A stretch of DNA of 64,000 nucleotides from Azophilus sp965220425 (GTDB lineage: Bacteria; Pseudomonadota; Gammaproteobacteria; Pseudomonadales; Azotimanducaceae): positions 2,976,001-3,040,000 of the forward strand of contig OZ244830.1 of assembly GCA_965220425.1 (NCBI GenBank), in the 5' to 3' direction. Shown here in pieces: positions 17,156-24,980 of this stretch. Within the stretch, counting starts at the first letter, position 1. Every line of letters starts with the position of its first letter. The notes under the pieces are model-generated. The model was not told the origin of the DNA. It was given only the letters and a program-made list of their open reading frames with translations, and made no database searches. The position numbers and the translations under genes are program-made.

Positions 17156-18037
17156 TCAGGCTACAAAACGTTCCGCCTCGCCGAGCACTTCGCGGACGCG
17201 AAATTCGAACACCTCTCTCAACCCCTCGCCGGCGAACGCCGTCCGCCATTGGCTTTCCGGGAGGAAACGTCGCATTTCATTGGAGAACGCTGCCGATGCC
17301 ACCACTTCGGCAAGCTTGGTCAGGGTATGAGACAAGGCCCGGGAATAATTTCGGATTCCGTTCTCCCGCGCCTTGGCTAGAAGCAGCGCCGCATTCACGC
17401 CGACCCTCCTGTGATCGGTCAACCAGCGAATATCCCAGATGTCGCGATATCTTGGATTGGAACGCGCCCAGACCGAATGGGGAAACGCGATCAGTTTGTC
17501 AGTGAGAATCTCTTCGAGCGCTGCGGCTCTGACTGGAAACAAACCGTAGTCTTCCGGCAGGTGGGCATAGTTCAACCGGAGTGCCAGGCGGTTCACATGC
17601 GTGTAGGAGCGCCTGTCTACTTCGATCTTGATACGTTGCGAAGGAGAATTCCTGGAGCGCTGCTCGGTAACGACTCGCGCAACCCAGCGGCTGACTGATC
17701 CGGGATCTTTGTCGTCCGATCCTTTCGGTGGATTGACAAACACCTCGAGGCCGTGCCGTTCGCCGATGTGCCGGCGAAGCACATCCTCGAGGCTCTCGAA
17801 CTCGTCGCGGCCGAACTCGGCGCCACCCGAAAAATCGAGATCTTCGCTGAAGCGGATTGCTCCATGACAGAGCCGCAGGCAGGTTCCCCCCTTGAAAACC
17901 AGGTTCGTCATGAGCCCGCTGTCGCGCATCGCCCGCAAAATGTCGTAGTGGAGCATTTCCTTCTCGATAACATTGCCGCGCCCTTGCAGGTCGGGATTGC
18001 CTTCGAGAATGTTCGCAGCGAGCTCCCGGAAGGGCAT
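17156..18037 (-). CDS. AbiEii-type nucleotidyltransferase toxin (system 1)
   Basis: ATG 18037 (MPFRELAANILEGNPDLQGR) is preferred over a longer frame that overlaps the antitoxin gene. The 293-residue protein has the minimal-nucleotidyltransferase core LVFKGGTCLRLCHGAIRFSE immediately followed by DLDFSGGAEF, that is G-G-T-x-L and S-x-D-L-D-F. Further conserved parts are IKIEVDRRSYTH and LEEILTDKLIAF. AbiEii/MenT-type toxins transfer nucleotides to tRNA acceptor ends and stop growth, aborting phage infection. The partner antitoxin lies 19 bp upstream on the same strand. Fully open frame; probably functional. Confidence 0.85.
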   Translation of the reverse strand: MPFRELAANILEGNPDLQGRGNVIEKEMLHYDILRAMRDSGLMTNLVFKGGTCLRLCHGAIRFSEDLDFSGGAEFGRDEFESLEDVLRRHIGERHGLEVFVNPPKGSDDKDPGSVSRWVARVVTEQRSRNSPSQRIKIEVDRRSYTHVNRLALRLNYAHLPEDYGLFPVRAAALEEILTDKLIAFPHSVWARSNPRYRDIWDIRWLTDHRRVGVNAALLLAKARENGIRNYSRALSHTLTKLAEVVASAAFSNEMRRFLPESQWRTAFAGEGLREVFEFRVREVLGEAERFVA

Positions 18038-18056
18038 GCGCGTCGCCGACTGTACT

Positions 18057-18698
18057 TTACGCGCCAACGCCGGTTCCCAGCCGCGCCAGGGCTTCCTGTC
18101 CCATCTCCCGCCAGGGGTCGGCATCTCCCCGGTCCCTGCGCCAGGCCGCAACAATGTCCCGGTGCTCCTCCTCATCAACCAGGTGCTGGTTGCGCCTTGC
18201 CCGCCGCAGGTCCTCCAACGCGAGGTCGGGATTCGCAATGCGCATTCTCCGGTCCTTCAGCAACTCCGTACGCTCGAGTATCTCGAGCGTCGACCGGCCC
18301 GTATGGGTAAATTCGATGCTCCCCCACGCGGTTGCGAACTCCCCCCGCCTTCCCGTGGTCATCATCGTGTAGCGCATGGGCCCCTGGCTGATCGAACCCC
18401 ACTCCGCCAGCGCGCTTTCGAGGCTCAGGTAGCTCAGGCATCCCGGCCGCAACATGGCCGCCATCAGCCCCGGCCGCTCTACAACCGGACGATGCGTCGT
18501 GGCATTGATGTACAGCCCTTTCTTGACCCGCTGCAGAATACCCGCATCATGCAGGCGGCGAATCGTGTATTCGAGCGCTTTTGGATGCTGGGAGGGCAAC
18601 ATCGTCAGCAGGGCGTTTTTGTCGAGCAACGGAAAGGATTCCCGGTCAGCGTTAACCGCCAGGGCCTTTATGGCGTCCGCGAATTTCATTCGCTGCAT
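18057..18698 (-). CDS. AbiEi-type antitoxin/repressor (system 1)
   Basis: 213 residues. The N-terminal winged helix reads FPLLDKNALLTMLPSQHPKA, LEYTIRRLHDAGILQRVKKG, LYIN. The middle has the AbiEi signature GCLSYLSLESALAEWGSISQ. AbiEi proteins bind the operon promoter to repress it and counteract AbiEii without forming a stable complex (type IV behaviour). An in-frame second ATG lies three codons later and could be the real start (MKFADAIKALAV). A promoter-like sequence is just upstream at 18723-18750. Confidence 0.85.
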   Translation of the reverse strand: MQRMKFADAIKALAVNADRESFPLLDKNALLTMLPSQHPKALEYTIRRLHDAGILQRVKKGLYINATTHRPVVERPGLMAAMLRPGCLSYLSLESALAEWGSISQGPMRYTMMTTGRRGEFATAWGSIEFTHTGRSTLEILERTELLKDRRMRIANPDLALEDLRRARRNQHLVDEEEHRDIVAAWRRDRGDADPWREMGQEALARLGTGVGA

Positions 18699-18722
18699 CC
18701 AAACAGGATATCTAGACGGAAC

Positions 18723-18750
18723 ATTCTATAAAGATTAGGGTTTTCGTCAA
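18723..18750 (-). promoter_or_regulatory. putative sigma-70 promoter of AbiE system 1
   Basis: On the minus strand TTGACG (18750-18745) and TAGAAT (18728-18723) are separated by 16 bp and lie about 25 bp before the antitoxin ATG, leaving a very short leader. No downstream ribosome-binding site is clear. Confidence 0.5.
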
Positions 18751-18987
18751 TCTCTTGGACTTCCTGACGGCGCGTGAGTACCCCGGATCAGCAATCCGTG
18801 CCTGAATTCGTCACGATGGTCAGCTCCACCCTTCGGACGCTACATCGGCTTCTTAGGCGTGTGCGGTCGACGACAGGGCCATGACACTAACCAGGGCGAC
18901 CGGCGCCCCGCAACCGGATCGGGCCGAACCGCTGTACCATGGGCAGACACCCGGCTCCGGCGAACGTCGTATCGACAGGAGAAAGCA

Positions 18988-19377
18988 ATGATGAAAACCC
19001 TGGTTGCTGTTGCGCTTTCGCTCGGCCTCGGGGCCGCCGGCCTGGCGCTCGCCGGCGAGGATTCCGCGCCGAGGCAGAAGCCCGTGTTCCACGCCTACAA
19101 ATAGGCGCCGCCCCATCTGTCCCCCGAATGGCGGGCGTTCTACGACAGCTTCCAGCCGTTCTGGGATGTTCCCGATCCCCATGACCTCGACGGTTGGCGG
19201 GAATGGGACCGGAGCAAACAGGCGCTGTTCATCGACAAGGGCAAGGCGATCGTCGAGCAGTACGGCGCAGGCATGCGGGGGCTGTCGATGAACGGGGTGC
19301 GGGTCGTCGAGATCACGCCGCGGGAGGTGAGCGCCGCCGACTAGAGCCTGATGTACATGCACGGCGGCGCCTGGTCC
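18988..19377 (+). pseudogene. secreted alpha/beta hydrolase, two stop codons, interrupted
   Basis: After an AGGAGA site, ATG 18988 starts a signal peptide (MMKTLVAVALSLGLGAAGLA, LAGED). TAG at 19102-19104 ends it. Behind the stop the same frame continues LSPEWRAFYDSFQPFWDVPD, GMRGLSMNGVRVVEITP, a second TAG at 19342-19344, and MYMHGGAWSC. HGG-A/G is the oxyanion-hole motif of HSL-type esterases. Immediately after it the 61-bp inverted-repeat element at 19378 cuts the gene; the catalytic Ser, Asp and His parts are not found. The gene is dead by three separate lesions. Confidence 0.75.
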
Positions 19378-19438
19378 TGTGGGGTGCGAATTCCTATTTT
19401 AGCCGGCTTTGAGGCGTTGACTAGGAATTCTCGCCCCA
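19378..19438. repeat. 61-bp MITE-like inverted-repeat element
   Basis: Left end TGTGGGGTGCGAATTCCTAT equals the terminal repeat of the insertion sequence at 1842-3043. The right end, reversed, reads TGGGGCGAGAATTCCTAG. The middle 20 or so bases carry no gene. Same ends, no transposase: a miniature derivative mobilised by that IS family. It sits exactly where the hydrolase gene breaks. Confidence 0.65.
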
Positions 19439-19502
19439 AGCCTCCGACAGCGCGGACCAGAAGCCCAGTGCACCGTCCCCCACCGCCAGCTTCGCGGGCC
19501 GC

Positions 19503-19742
19503 GTGAAGCTGCGCTGCTTCATGCCCAGCAGGATTTCGCGCCAGCTCTGCGTGATCACCGCCGAACTGATCGCCGGCGGCAAGGGCCTCGGCACCCTGGT
19601 GAGCTACTACTCCAACACTTTCGACCCGAACGGCGTCTTCGCCACCCTGATCGCACTGGTCATCATCACCACCGGCCTGACCGCGGCCATGTCCAGCATC
19701 GAACGGTCCATCATGAAGTGGCATGTGCCGATCTCGACGTGA
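19503..19742 (+). pseudogene. ABC transporter permease, C-terminal fragment
   Basis: The frame reads QLCVITAELIAGGKGLGTLV, SYYSNTFDPNGVFATLIALV, IITTGLTAAMSSIERSIMKW. This matches the last helices of NitT/TauT/SsuC-type permeases (A-E-x-x-x-x-x-x-G-L-G ... hydrophobic helix ... E-R). The earlier membrane segments and the EAA loop are missing and no partner ATPase or binding protein is nearby. It is bordered by the 61-bp element on the left. Confidence 0.6.
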
Positions 19743-19788
19743 CGGTACAGGCGGTCTTGTGGTGTCGAGTCAATTAGACAGATCCAAA

Positions 19789-19833
19789 ATTGTCGATTAA
19801 ACTCGACAATCATTGAAATGACGAGTCGACTCG
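19789..19833 (+). promoter_or_regulatory. paired palindromes upstream of the AAA_14 ATPase
   Basis: Perfect inverted repeat ATTGTCGA-6-TCGACAAT at 19789-19810, then the perfect 12-bp palindrome CGAGTCGACTCG at 19822-19833, ending five bases before the ATG. The shared TCGAC core, repeated also at 19763, suggests one regulator binding several sites, possibly autoregulation. Confidence 0.5.
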
Positions 19834-19837
19834 ACAA

Positions 19838-21028
19838 ATGGACGACAGGACCCTCCTTGAAATCGCTGCCACCTGGAGTTTCTGGGATCGCCAGCCTCCG
19901 CAGTCGATCACTCGAACGCTCCTCCTGCCGGAAACGCTGTCCAGCCGCACCGCGCTGGTGATTCAGGGCGTCCGCCGATGCGGCAAGTCTACGCTGCTCA
20001 CCCAGTTGATCGGGCGATACCGGCTTGAAAAAAGGGATTGTCTGTTCGTGAACTTCGAGGATCCCCGTCTTGCAGGCCATCTCAGCTTTGAAGTCCTTGA
20101 ACAACTTTCCCGTGCTTTCCAGGATTCAAGGCCGGAGGCGGCACGGCTCACGCTGTTTCTTGACGAGATTCAATGGGTGAATGGATGGGAACGATGGCTG
20201 CGTTCGAAGCTGGAGCGTCCGGGCCGTTTTCAGTTCGTGATCAGTGGTTCCAACGCCCATCTGCTGTCCGGCGAATTGTCCTCCGTGCTGACCGGACGCC
20301 ACATCACGGTCGAACTGTTTCCATTCGATCTCTTCGAGTTCCGTAAGGTTCACCGGAACGCCTCGCTTGCGGACTACCTGCACAAGGGCGGATTTCCGGA
20401 GCCGAACTCCAGTGAGGACGGAGACCGTCTGCTGCGCCAGTATTTCATCGACATTCTGCAGCGCGACGTGCGCGAGCGGGTCGGCGCCAGGTCTTCCCTC
20501 ACCCTGCGGCAGATCGTGCAGATGGTCTTCGAGTCCGCCGGCTCCGAACTCAGCCTGCGCAGAATCGCCGCCGCGAGCGGAGTAGCCGTCGAAACCGTAT
20601 CTGGCTACCTTGAAGCGTGCGAGCAGGCTTACCTGCTGTTCCCGTGTCGGTGGTTCGACTATTCGGAACGTAAACGATTGCGGCGCAACAGGAAGTATTA
20701 CCCCGTCGACACCGCCCTGCGGCGAGTATCCGTGACACGTACCGGCAGGGATGCGGGCAAGGCGCTCGAATGCCTCACGTTCGTGGAATTGCGGAAGCGC
20801 CACCGGGATGTGTATTACTGGCGCGCTGCCGGAGAAGTGGACTTCGTAGTCCAGACCGACGCCGGTCCCACGCCGGTCCAGGTCACCCTGGACGGGGCTA
20901 CGGAACGTCACTGGCGCGCGCTCGATGCTTTCTACGAGACCTTTCCTCATGCCGCGGAAGCCCTGGTGGTCACGATGGAAAATTTCACGGACGTTCTTGC
21001 CCGCCTCGATCCCCCGGCGGCGAACTGA
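19838..21028 (+). CDS. AAA_14 / DUF4143 ATPase
   Basis: 396 residues from ATG 19838. Residues 40-60 hold Walker A (ALVIQGVRRCGKSTLLTQLI), about residue 105 Walker B (LTLFLDEIQWVNGWERWL), then sensor FVISGSNAHLLSGELSSVLT. The C-terminal DUF4143 part includes GGFPEPNSSEDGDRLLRQYF, LRRIAAASGVAVETVSGYLE (winged helix) and a nuclease-like end with ALECLTFVELRKRHRDVYYW and EVDFVVQT. This last set resembles a PD-(D/E)XK fold. These proteins are common beside toxin-antitoxin and defence genes, but their biochemical role is not established. It lies between two AbiE systems with a private palindromic control region. Confidence 0.85.
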   Translation: MDDRTLLEIAATWSFWDRQPPQSITRTLLLPETLSSRTALVIQGVRRCGKSTLLTQLIGRYRLEKRDCLFVNFEDPRLAGHLSFEVLEQLSRAFQDSRPEAARLTLFLDEIQWVNGWERWLRSKLERPGRFQFVISGSNAHLLSGELSSVLTGRHITVELFPFDLFEFRKVHRNASLADYLHKGGFPEPNSSEDGDRLLRQYFIDILQRDVRERVGARSSLTLRQIVQMVFESAGSELSLRRIAAASGVAVETVSGYLEACEQAYLLFPCRWFDYSERKRLRRNRKYYPVDTALRRVSVTRTGRDAGKALECLTFVELRKRHRDVYYWRAAGEVDFVVQTDAGPTPVQVTLDGATERHWRALDAFYETFPHAAEALVVTMENFTDVLARLDPPAAN

Positions 21029-21219
21029 ATACGGTCGCGGTGAAGTCTCTCACCATGGCCGCAAACCGGAAGAGGCGGATGTCGAGAACCCTCGATCTTC
21101 AGAACACCCGTACAGGGCGGCCCGGCGTTTCGGACTGATTGACGAAAAGATCGCGTTCGGTGACATCGTCCATGAGGCGGCGCCGGTTTGTGGTGACCCT
21201 TGCTGATTGCGAATCGGGC

Positions 21220-21280
21220 TTGACAGTTATCGTCCTATACTCTAAAAAACAAAGTACACTTTATTTAAGAGAACTTTGTT
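21220..21280 (+). promoter_or_regulatory. promoter with operator-like inverted repeat
   Basis: TTGACA (21220-21225), 17 bp, TAAAAA (21243-21248); a TATACT lies inside the spacer. Directly downstream, AACAAAGT (21248-21255) and ACTTTGTT (21273-21280) form an inverted repeat. It could be the site for the winged-helix regulator encoded at the end of the operon. Confidence 0.45.
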
Positions 21281-21301
21281 CGTTCATAAGAGGAGTAGAA
21301 C

Positions 21302-21874
21302 ATGACGGATGCCAAGTTGATCAAGGACGACCTCGCCTACGTTCGGGCAGCGGCGGAGCGTTCCGGTCCCGGCCATGTGCCGGGCATCTATTTCCTCTGG
21401 GCCGTGCTATGTCTGTGCGGATTCACGCTGATTGACCTGGTCGGGCCGGGGTCGAAGTGGATCGGCATATACTGGCTTGTCACCGGCCCGGTCGGTACCG
21501 GGCTCACCTATTGGTTTGCAGTGCGGGCGGGCCGGCGCACCGGTCAGACCGATCGTCGCAAGGGAAATCGTTGGGCAGGTCACTTCCTGGGATTCTTCGC
21601 AGCCGGTCTGCTCGGTTGCGGCCTCGCGGCGACGGGAGAGCTGAGCTGGTCCGGCCTGAGTTCGCTGTGGATTCTGTTGCTGGCGTTGACATACTTCATG
21701 GCTGGATTGCATCTTGAGCGGCATCTGGTCCCGGTTGCGGTGGCTCTCGCAGCAGGCTATGTGATTACGCTGTTCCTGCCGGAGTATCGATTCACGACGG
21801 CCGGCGTACTCGTCGCTCTGGCGCTGGCCGTGCAGGGATTGCGTGGAACCGGGAAAGGGCATGCAACGAACTGA
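21302..21874 (+). CDS. multi-pass membrane protein of unknown function
   Basis: 190 residues from ATG 21302 behind AGGAG. About six hydrophobic helices: YFLWAVLCLCGFTLIDLVG, WIGIYWLVTGPVGTGLTYWF, FLGFFAAGLLGCGLAA, LSSLWILLLALTYFMAGLHL, VPVAVALAAGYVITLFL, FTTAGVLVALALAVQG. A polar N-terminus of 20 or so residues and a basic loop (RAGRRTGQTDRRKGNR) lie in the cytosol. It overlaps the next gene, a winged-helix regulator, by 14 bp. Membrane protein plus such a regulator is a recurring pair in Proteobacteria, but I know no assigned function. Confidence 0.75.
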   Translation: MTDAKLIKDDLAYVRAAAERSGPGHVPGIYFLWAVLCLCGFTLIDLVGPGSKWIGIYWLVTGPVGTGLTYWFAVRAGRRTGQTDRRKGNRWAGHFLGFFAAGLLGCGLAATGELSWSGLSSLWILLLALTYFMAGLHLERHLVPVAVALAAGYVITLFLPEYRFTTAGVLVALALAVQGLRGTGKGHATN

Positions 21875-22187
21875 TCCGGACGTCGGCGGCCTGGAAGAAC
21901 TGGAGTCGCTCAAGGGTCTGCTCGATCACCGCGTTCGGCTCGCGATCTGCATTCTGCTCGCCGAACACGATGCCATGTCGTTCAGCCGGCTCAAGCAGGT
22001 GCTCGAGGAGACGGACGGCAGCCTGGGCACGCACCTGCGCAAACTCGAGGATGGCGGGTACCTGGCCATCGAGAAGAGTTTCCGCGATCGTCGGCCGGTG
22101 ACCTGGTACGAATTGACAGAGGCGGGTCGATCGAATCTCAGGAATTACGTCTCCACCCTGGCACGGTTGATCGAGCGGGTAGGCTGA
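21861..22187 (+). CDS. winged-helix transcriptional regulator
   Basis: ATG 21861 (MQRTDPDVGGLEELESLKGL) is used, overlapping the membrane-protein stop by 14 bp; an ATG six codons earlier is possible. At 108 residues it is a single winged-helix domain of the HTH_34/ArsR-like type: LLDHRVRLAICILLAEHDAM, SFSRLKQVLEETDGSLGTHL, RKLEDGGYLAIEKSFRDRRP, TWYELTEAGRSNLRNYV. No metal-binding cysteines. Translational coupling to the membrane protein and the inverted repeat in the promoter suggest it represses its own operon. Confidence 0.8.
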   Translation: MQRTDPDVGGLEELESLKGLLDHRVRLAICILLAEHDAMSFSRLKQVLEETDGSLGTHLRKLEDGGYLAIEKSFRDRRPVTWYELTEAGRSNLRNYVSTLARLIERVG

Positions 22188-22273
22188 TACCGTGGCGCGT
22201 TCCACGCGACTGGTGAGCGTCGTTCCGGTCCACCCATCTGGCCGGGTCATCATTGGCCGAGTTCAGCGACCCG

Positions 22274-23248
22274 TCAAGGTCCCGAGGGCCCTCCGGGAGG
22301 CGTCCCGCTTCCGCTTGGGCCACTGCGCCACGACGCATTCATCAGGGCGGTCTCAAGCTGCCTGACCGAAGCTTCCCGTTCTTGTGCGTCTTGACGGCTC
22401 ATTTTGAGTATCCGCCAACGTACCGCTGGTAAATCTTTCGCATGCGGCACATCAAGCAGGCCCCACTCGGGTTCTCCCTTCTCGAAGGACACCAGAAACC
22501 GTTTGTGCTTCTCCGACATCCGTCCGACAAGATCCGACACCAGTCTTTCGCGCGTTTCCTCCAGTGTGCGCACAGCGATCGGATTGGCGACCAGGCCTGC
22601 GAGCCCGCGTTCATACTCGACCGTCATATCGCGGAGCCTCGGCGCAAGCAGCGCGTGCAGCGGCCGCCCGTGGCTCAGCAGGTATACAACAGCCGCAGTG
22701 CGCAGGGACTCGTCGATGCCCTCGCCGGACAGCAGGTGGTGAACATCAAAGAGATCACGCGGATGTTGGCGGTCCAGCGCAGCCACGATCTTTCCTGCGT
22801 ACAGGTCTGGAAAAGACGCCACCCTGGCGGTCGTCAAGCCGAATCTTTCCTCGACCGTGGGGGACACAGTCCTTGTCGCCGGCTCGTAAACACAGCCGCG
22901 CTGCACGGGCGTTGTCTCCACCTTGACTTGCGTTCCTGCGTCACGAACGAACAGTTTGGTCGCAATCTGTTCCGACTGCAGCATCCCAAATCCCACTTGG
23001 GGGCGCCGGCCTGGAATGGTCGAAACGCGAGCCGCGATACTGCGCATGGCCGCATCGATGCTCCGCAATGAATCCGCGCGCTCTTGGATGGGCAGGTAGA
23101 CCAGATCAATGTCGACTGACAAGCGTGGAAGATCCCTCACAAACAAGTTGATTGCCGTTCCGCCCTTCAGGGCGAAACAGCCCTCCTGGGTGACGGCAGG
23201 CAGCAGGTGAACGAGCAATCGCACCTGCTCCAGCGCGCGTTCATCCAT
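22274..23248 (-). CDS. AbiEii-family nucleotidyltransferase toxin (system 2)
   Basis: 324 residues from ATG 23248, overlapping the upstream antitoxin gene by 8 bp. The nucleotidyltransferase core is FALKGGTAINLFVRDLPRLS followed by VDIDLVYLP; KVETTPVQRG and DLYAGKIVAALDRQHPRDLF supply the other conserved stretches. The C-terminal 25 residues are Gly/Pro/Ser-rich. It is clearly a different lineage from system 1 (different motif spacing, different antitoxin class). Expected activity is nucleotide transfer onto tRNA or another acceptor, blocking translation. Frame intact. Confidence 0.85.
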   Translation of the reverse strand: MDERALEQVRLLVHLLPAVTQEGCFALKGGTAINLFVRDLPRLSVDIDLVYLPIQERADSLRSIDAAMRSIAARVSTIPGRRPQVGFGMLQSEQIATKLFVRDAGTQVKVETTPVQRGCVYEPATRTVSPTVEERFGLTTARVASFPDLYAGKIVAALDRQHPRDLFDVHHLLSGEGIDESLRTAAVVYLLSHGRPLHALLAPRLRDMTVEYERGLAGLVANPIAVRTLEETRERLVSDLVGRMSEKHKRFLVSFEKGEPEWGLLDVPHAKDLPAVRWRILKMSRQDAQEREASVRQLETALMNASWRSGPSGSGTPPGGPSGP

Positions 23249-24119
23249 CGGCGGTCATTCCTGCGGGGACCGTAATCCCATAGGAGCGGTCGAGCCGTCC
23301 CCCTTGTGACAACATGCGCTTGCCGCTGCCCAGATCAACGCCGTCCAGGTCGAGGCGGGAAAACCAGGCGTGTCCGTGTCGCTCACCGAACCAAAGGAAA
23401 AGGCGCTTGGCTTTAACGCTTCGGCACGACTGCAACAACGCGCTCATTCGCTGCGGACGCAGGTTGAATAGTCCCTCCATGAGCAGGTCGGCCTGCTCGA
23501 ACGTTTCCCTCCGCGGGATCTCATCAACCAGTTCGATTGCCGCCCGTTCCGGAGTCGAGAGCACAATCGGCGATCCGCCGTCGCCAACGCGCTGCCAGGT
23601 GAGCCCGGCACAAAGGGGCGCAGGGTCTGCAGCGATGTCTCCGGCGAGTGTCGTTTTCAGCATACCGAGGCTTGGCGAAACCGCGTCTTGCTCAAAAAGC
23701 CTGCCCGCGTTGTGATGGACGAAAGCCGTCGATATCGGCAGCGATTGAAGCCAGCCTGGGGGCGGCCGGTCTCCGTACAGGTGAATCTCCCGCATGCCGG
23801 CAAGTGCAACAACATGCCCGTAACCGCCAAGTTCAAGTGCGGTCCGGCCGCCAACGGCCAGCGGCCGGTCCATCACCATCTGAAGCGAAACCAGAACCTG
23901 CCGCCAATCCAGCGGCACGTCCACGCCTGCGACACCAGGCAGGCGGGCGGGCCGGCGAAACAGACCCCGCGCAACCCGCTCCAGCCAGCCGCCGGCCACG
24001 TAACGCCTGCGCAGGGAGTTTGAGTACCCCATGCGCTCGAACCACTGCGTGTCAGCCAGCAGTCCCTCTGGAAGAAGCCGCTGAAGTCGGTTTAGGTGAT
24101 TTCGTGTTTGAGTACTCAT
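23241..24119 (-). CDS. AbiEi-family antitoxin (system 2)
   Basis: 292 residues. The N-terminal winged helix: LLADTQWFERMGYSNSLRRR, YVAGGWLERVARGLFRRPA. The middle shows MDRPLAVGGRTALELGGYGH, the AbiEi_3-type signature. The long C-terminal part includes PERAAIELVDEIPRRETFEQ, found in this class. It should repress the operon and neutralise the overlapping nucleotidyltransferase. The ATG at 24119 lies only a few bases behind a possible -10 sequence, and no ribosome-binding site is visible, so the mRNA may be leaderless. Confidence 0.8.
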   Translation of the reverse strand: MSTQTRNHLNRLQRLLPEGLLADTQWFERMGYSNSLRRRYVAGGWLERVARGLFRRPARLPGVAGVDVPLDWRQVLVSLQMVMDRPLAVGGRTALELGGYGHVVALAGMREIHLYGDRPPPGWLQSLPISTAFVHHNAGRLFEQDAVSPSLGMLKTTLAGDIAADPAPLCAGLTWQRVGDGGSPIVLSTPERAAIELVDEIPRRETFEQADLLMEGLFNLRPQRMSALLQSCRSVKAKRLFLWFGERHGHAWFSRLDLDGVDLGSGKRMLSQGGRLDRSYGITVPAGMTADG

Positions 24120-24122
24120 GAT

Positions 24123-24135
24123 TTCTATAATAGAA
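24123..24135 (-). promoter_or_regulatory. palindrome over the AbiE system 2 start
   Basis: Perfect 13-bp palindrome TTCTATAATAGAA, ending four bases upstream of the antitoxin ATG. It contains TATTAT/TATAGA-like -10 sequences on the coding strand. Likely operator and -10 in one. Confidence 0.45.
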
Positions 24136-24175
24136 GTTTTCAGAACCGAATTGTAGGTCGGCTAGCGCACGCAGA

Positions 24176-24980
24176 GGCATTGTCAGAATAAAATACCCGG
24201 ATCTGGCGAATCGGCGATCGCGGACTATCAGGCCGCCAGTTGGCGCCACTCGGCCAAGGCGGCTGCCCGGTGTCTTTTGTAAATGTCGCGGCGGTTGAGA
24301 TGGCGATCGTGGTTGAAATGATTGTAGATTGAGGAATGCGCTGCAGTGAATTTCTGTAGGGTCTTGATGTCTCTAAACCGAGCCATCGCCCCTTCCCGCC
24401 TTCGAAACGGTAGATGCGAGTTTTCAGCTCTGTTGTTGAGCCAGCGTCCGCACTCCTGGCGTCCCGGATTTCCGAGCGCTTTCATCGCCGCTCGATACGA
24501 CGGCAGCCGATCTGTGACGATTGAACCCGGTCGGCCATAGCGTTTCAACGTGCGCTTGAGGAACTTAAGCGCTGCCCGACGGTCGCGCCGTTTTGTGACG
24601 AACGCTTCAAGCACCTCGCCTTCGTGGTCGACGGCGCGCCACAGGTAGTGGCGCTCGCCGTTGATCCGGACAAAGACTTCATCGAGGTGCCACCGCCAGT
24701 TCGACCAGTTGCGCCCGTCGACCCGCCGTTTCCGGATCTCGGCGGTAAACTTGGGACCGAATCGGTTCCACCAGTACCGAATCGTCTCGTGACTGACGTC
24801 GATGCCGCGTTCGAACAGGATGTCTTCGACCTGGCGCAACGACAGTGGATAACGGATGTACATCATCACGGCGAGGCGGATGATCTCGGGCGAGGTTTTG
24901 AAATATCGGAAGGGATTGTTCATCTTCGCATCCTACGAGCGCTGACTTTACGGCTCAAGCCGGTTTTGTCTGACAGAGCC
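24176..24980 (-). mobile_element. IS6-family (IS26-like) insertion sequence
   Basis: Right end reads inward GGCTCTGTCAGACAAAACCG; left end GGCATTGTCAGAATAAAATA. This is the GGC...TGTCAGA pattern of IS6 elements. 805 bp with one transposase. The eight bases outside each end (CACGCAGA and CTTCAAAT) do not match, so the present copy did not arise by a simple single insertion here, or one flank has changed. It separates the accessory island from the nuo operon. Confidence 0.85.
24228..24923 (-). CDS. IS6-family transposase
   Basis: 231 residues, ATG 24923 (MNNPFRYFKTSPEIIRLAVM). HTH LSLRQVEDILFERGIDVSHE, then the DDE catalytic core: WHLDEVFVRINGERHYLWRA (first Asp), GSIVTDRLPSYRAAMKAL (second Asp), WLNNRAENSHLPFRRREGAM (Glu). 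Length and motif order are those of IS26/IS240-like enzymes, which form cointegrates by replicative transposition. No disruption is visible. It may have helped assemble the island to its left. Confidence 0.9.
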   Translation of the reverse strand: MNNPFRYFKTSPEIIRLAVMMYIRYPLSLRQVEDILFERGIDVSHETIRYWWNRFGPKFTAEIRKRRVDGRNWSNWRWHLDEVFVRINGERHYLWRAVDHEGEVLEAFVTKRRDRRAALKFLKRTLKRYGRPGSIVTDRLPSYRAAMKALGNPGRQECGRWLNNRAENSHLPFRRREGAMARFRDIKTLQKFTAAHSSIYNHFNHDRHLNRRDIYKRHRAAALAEWRQLAA

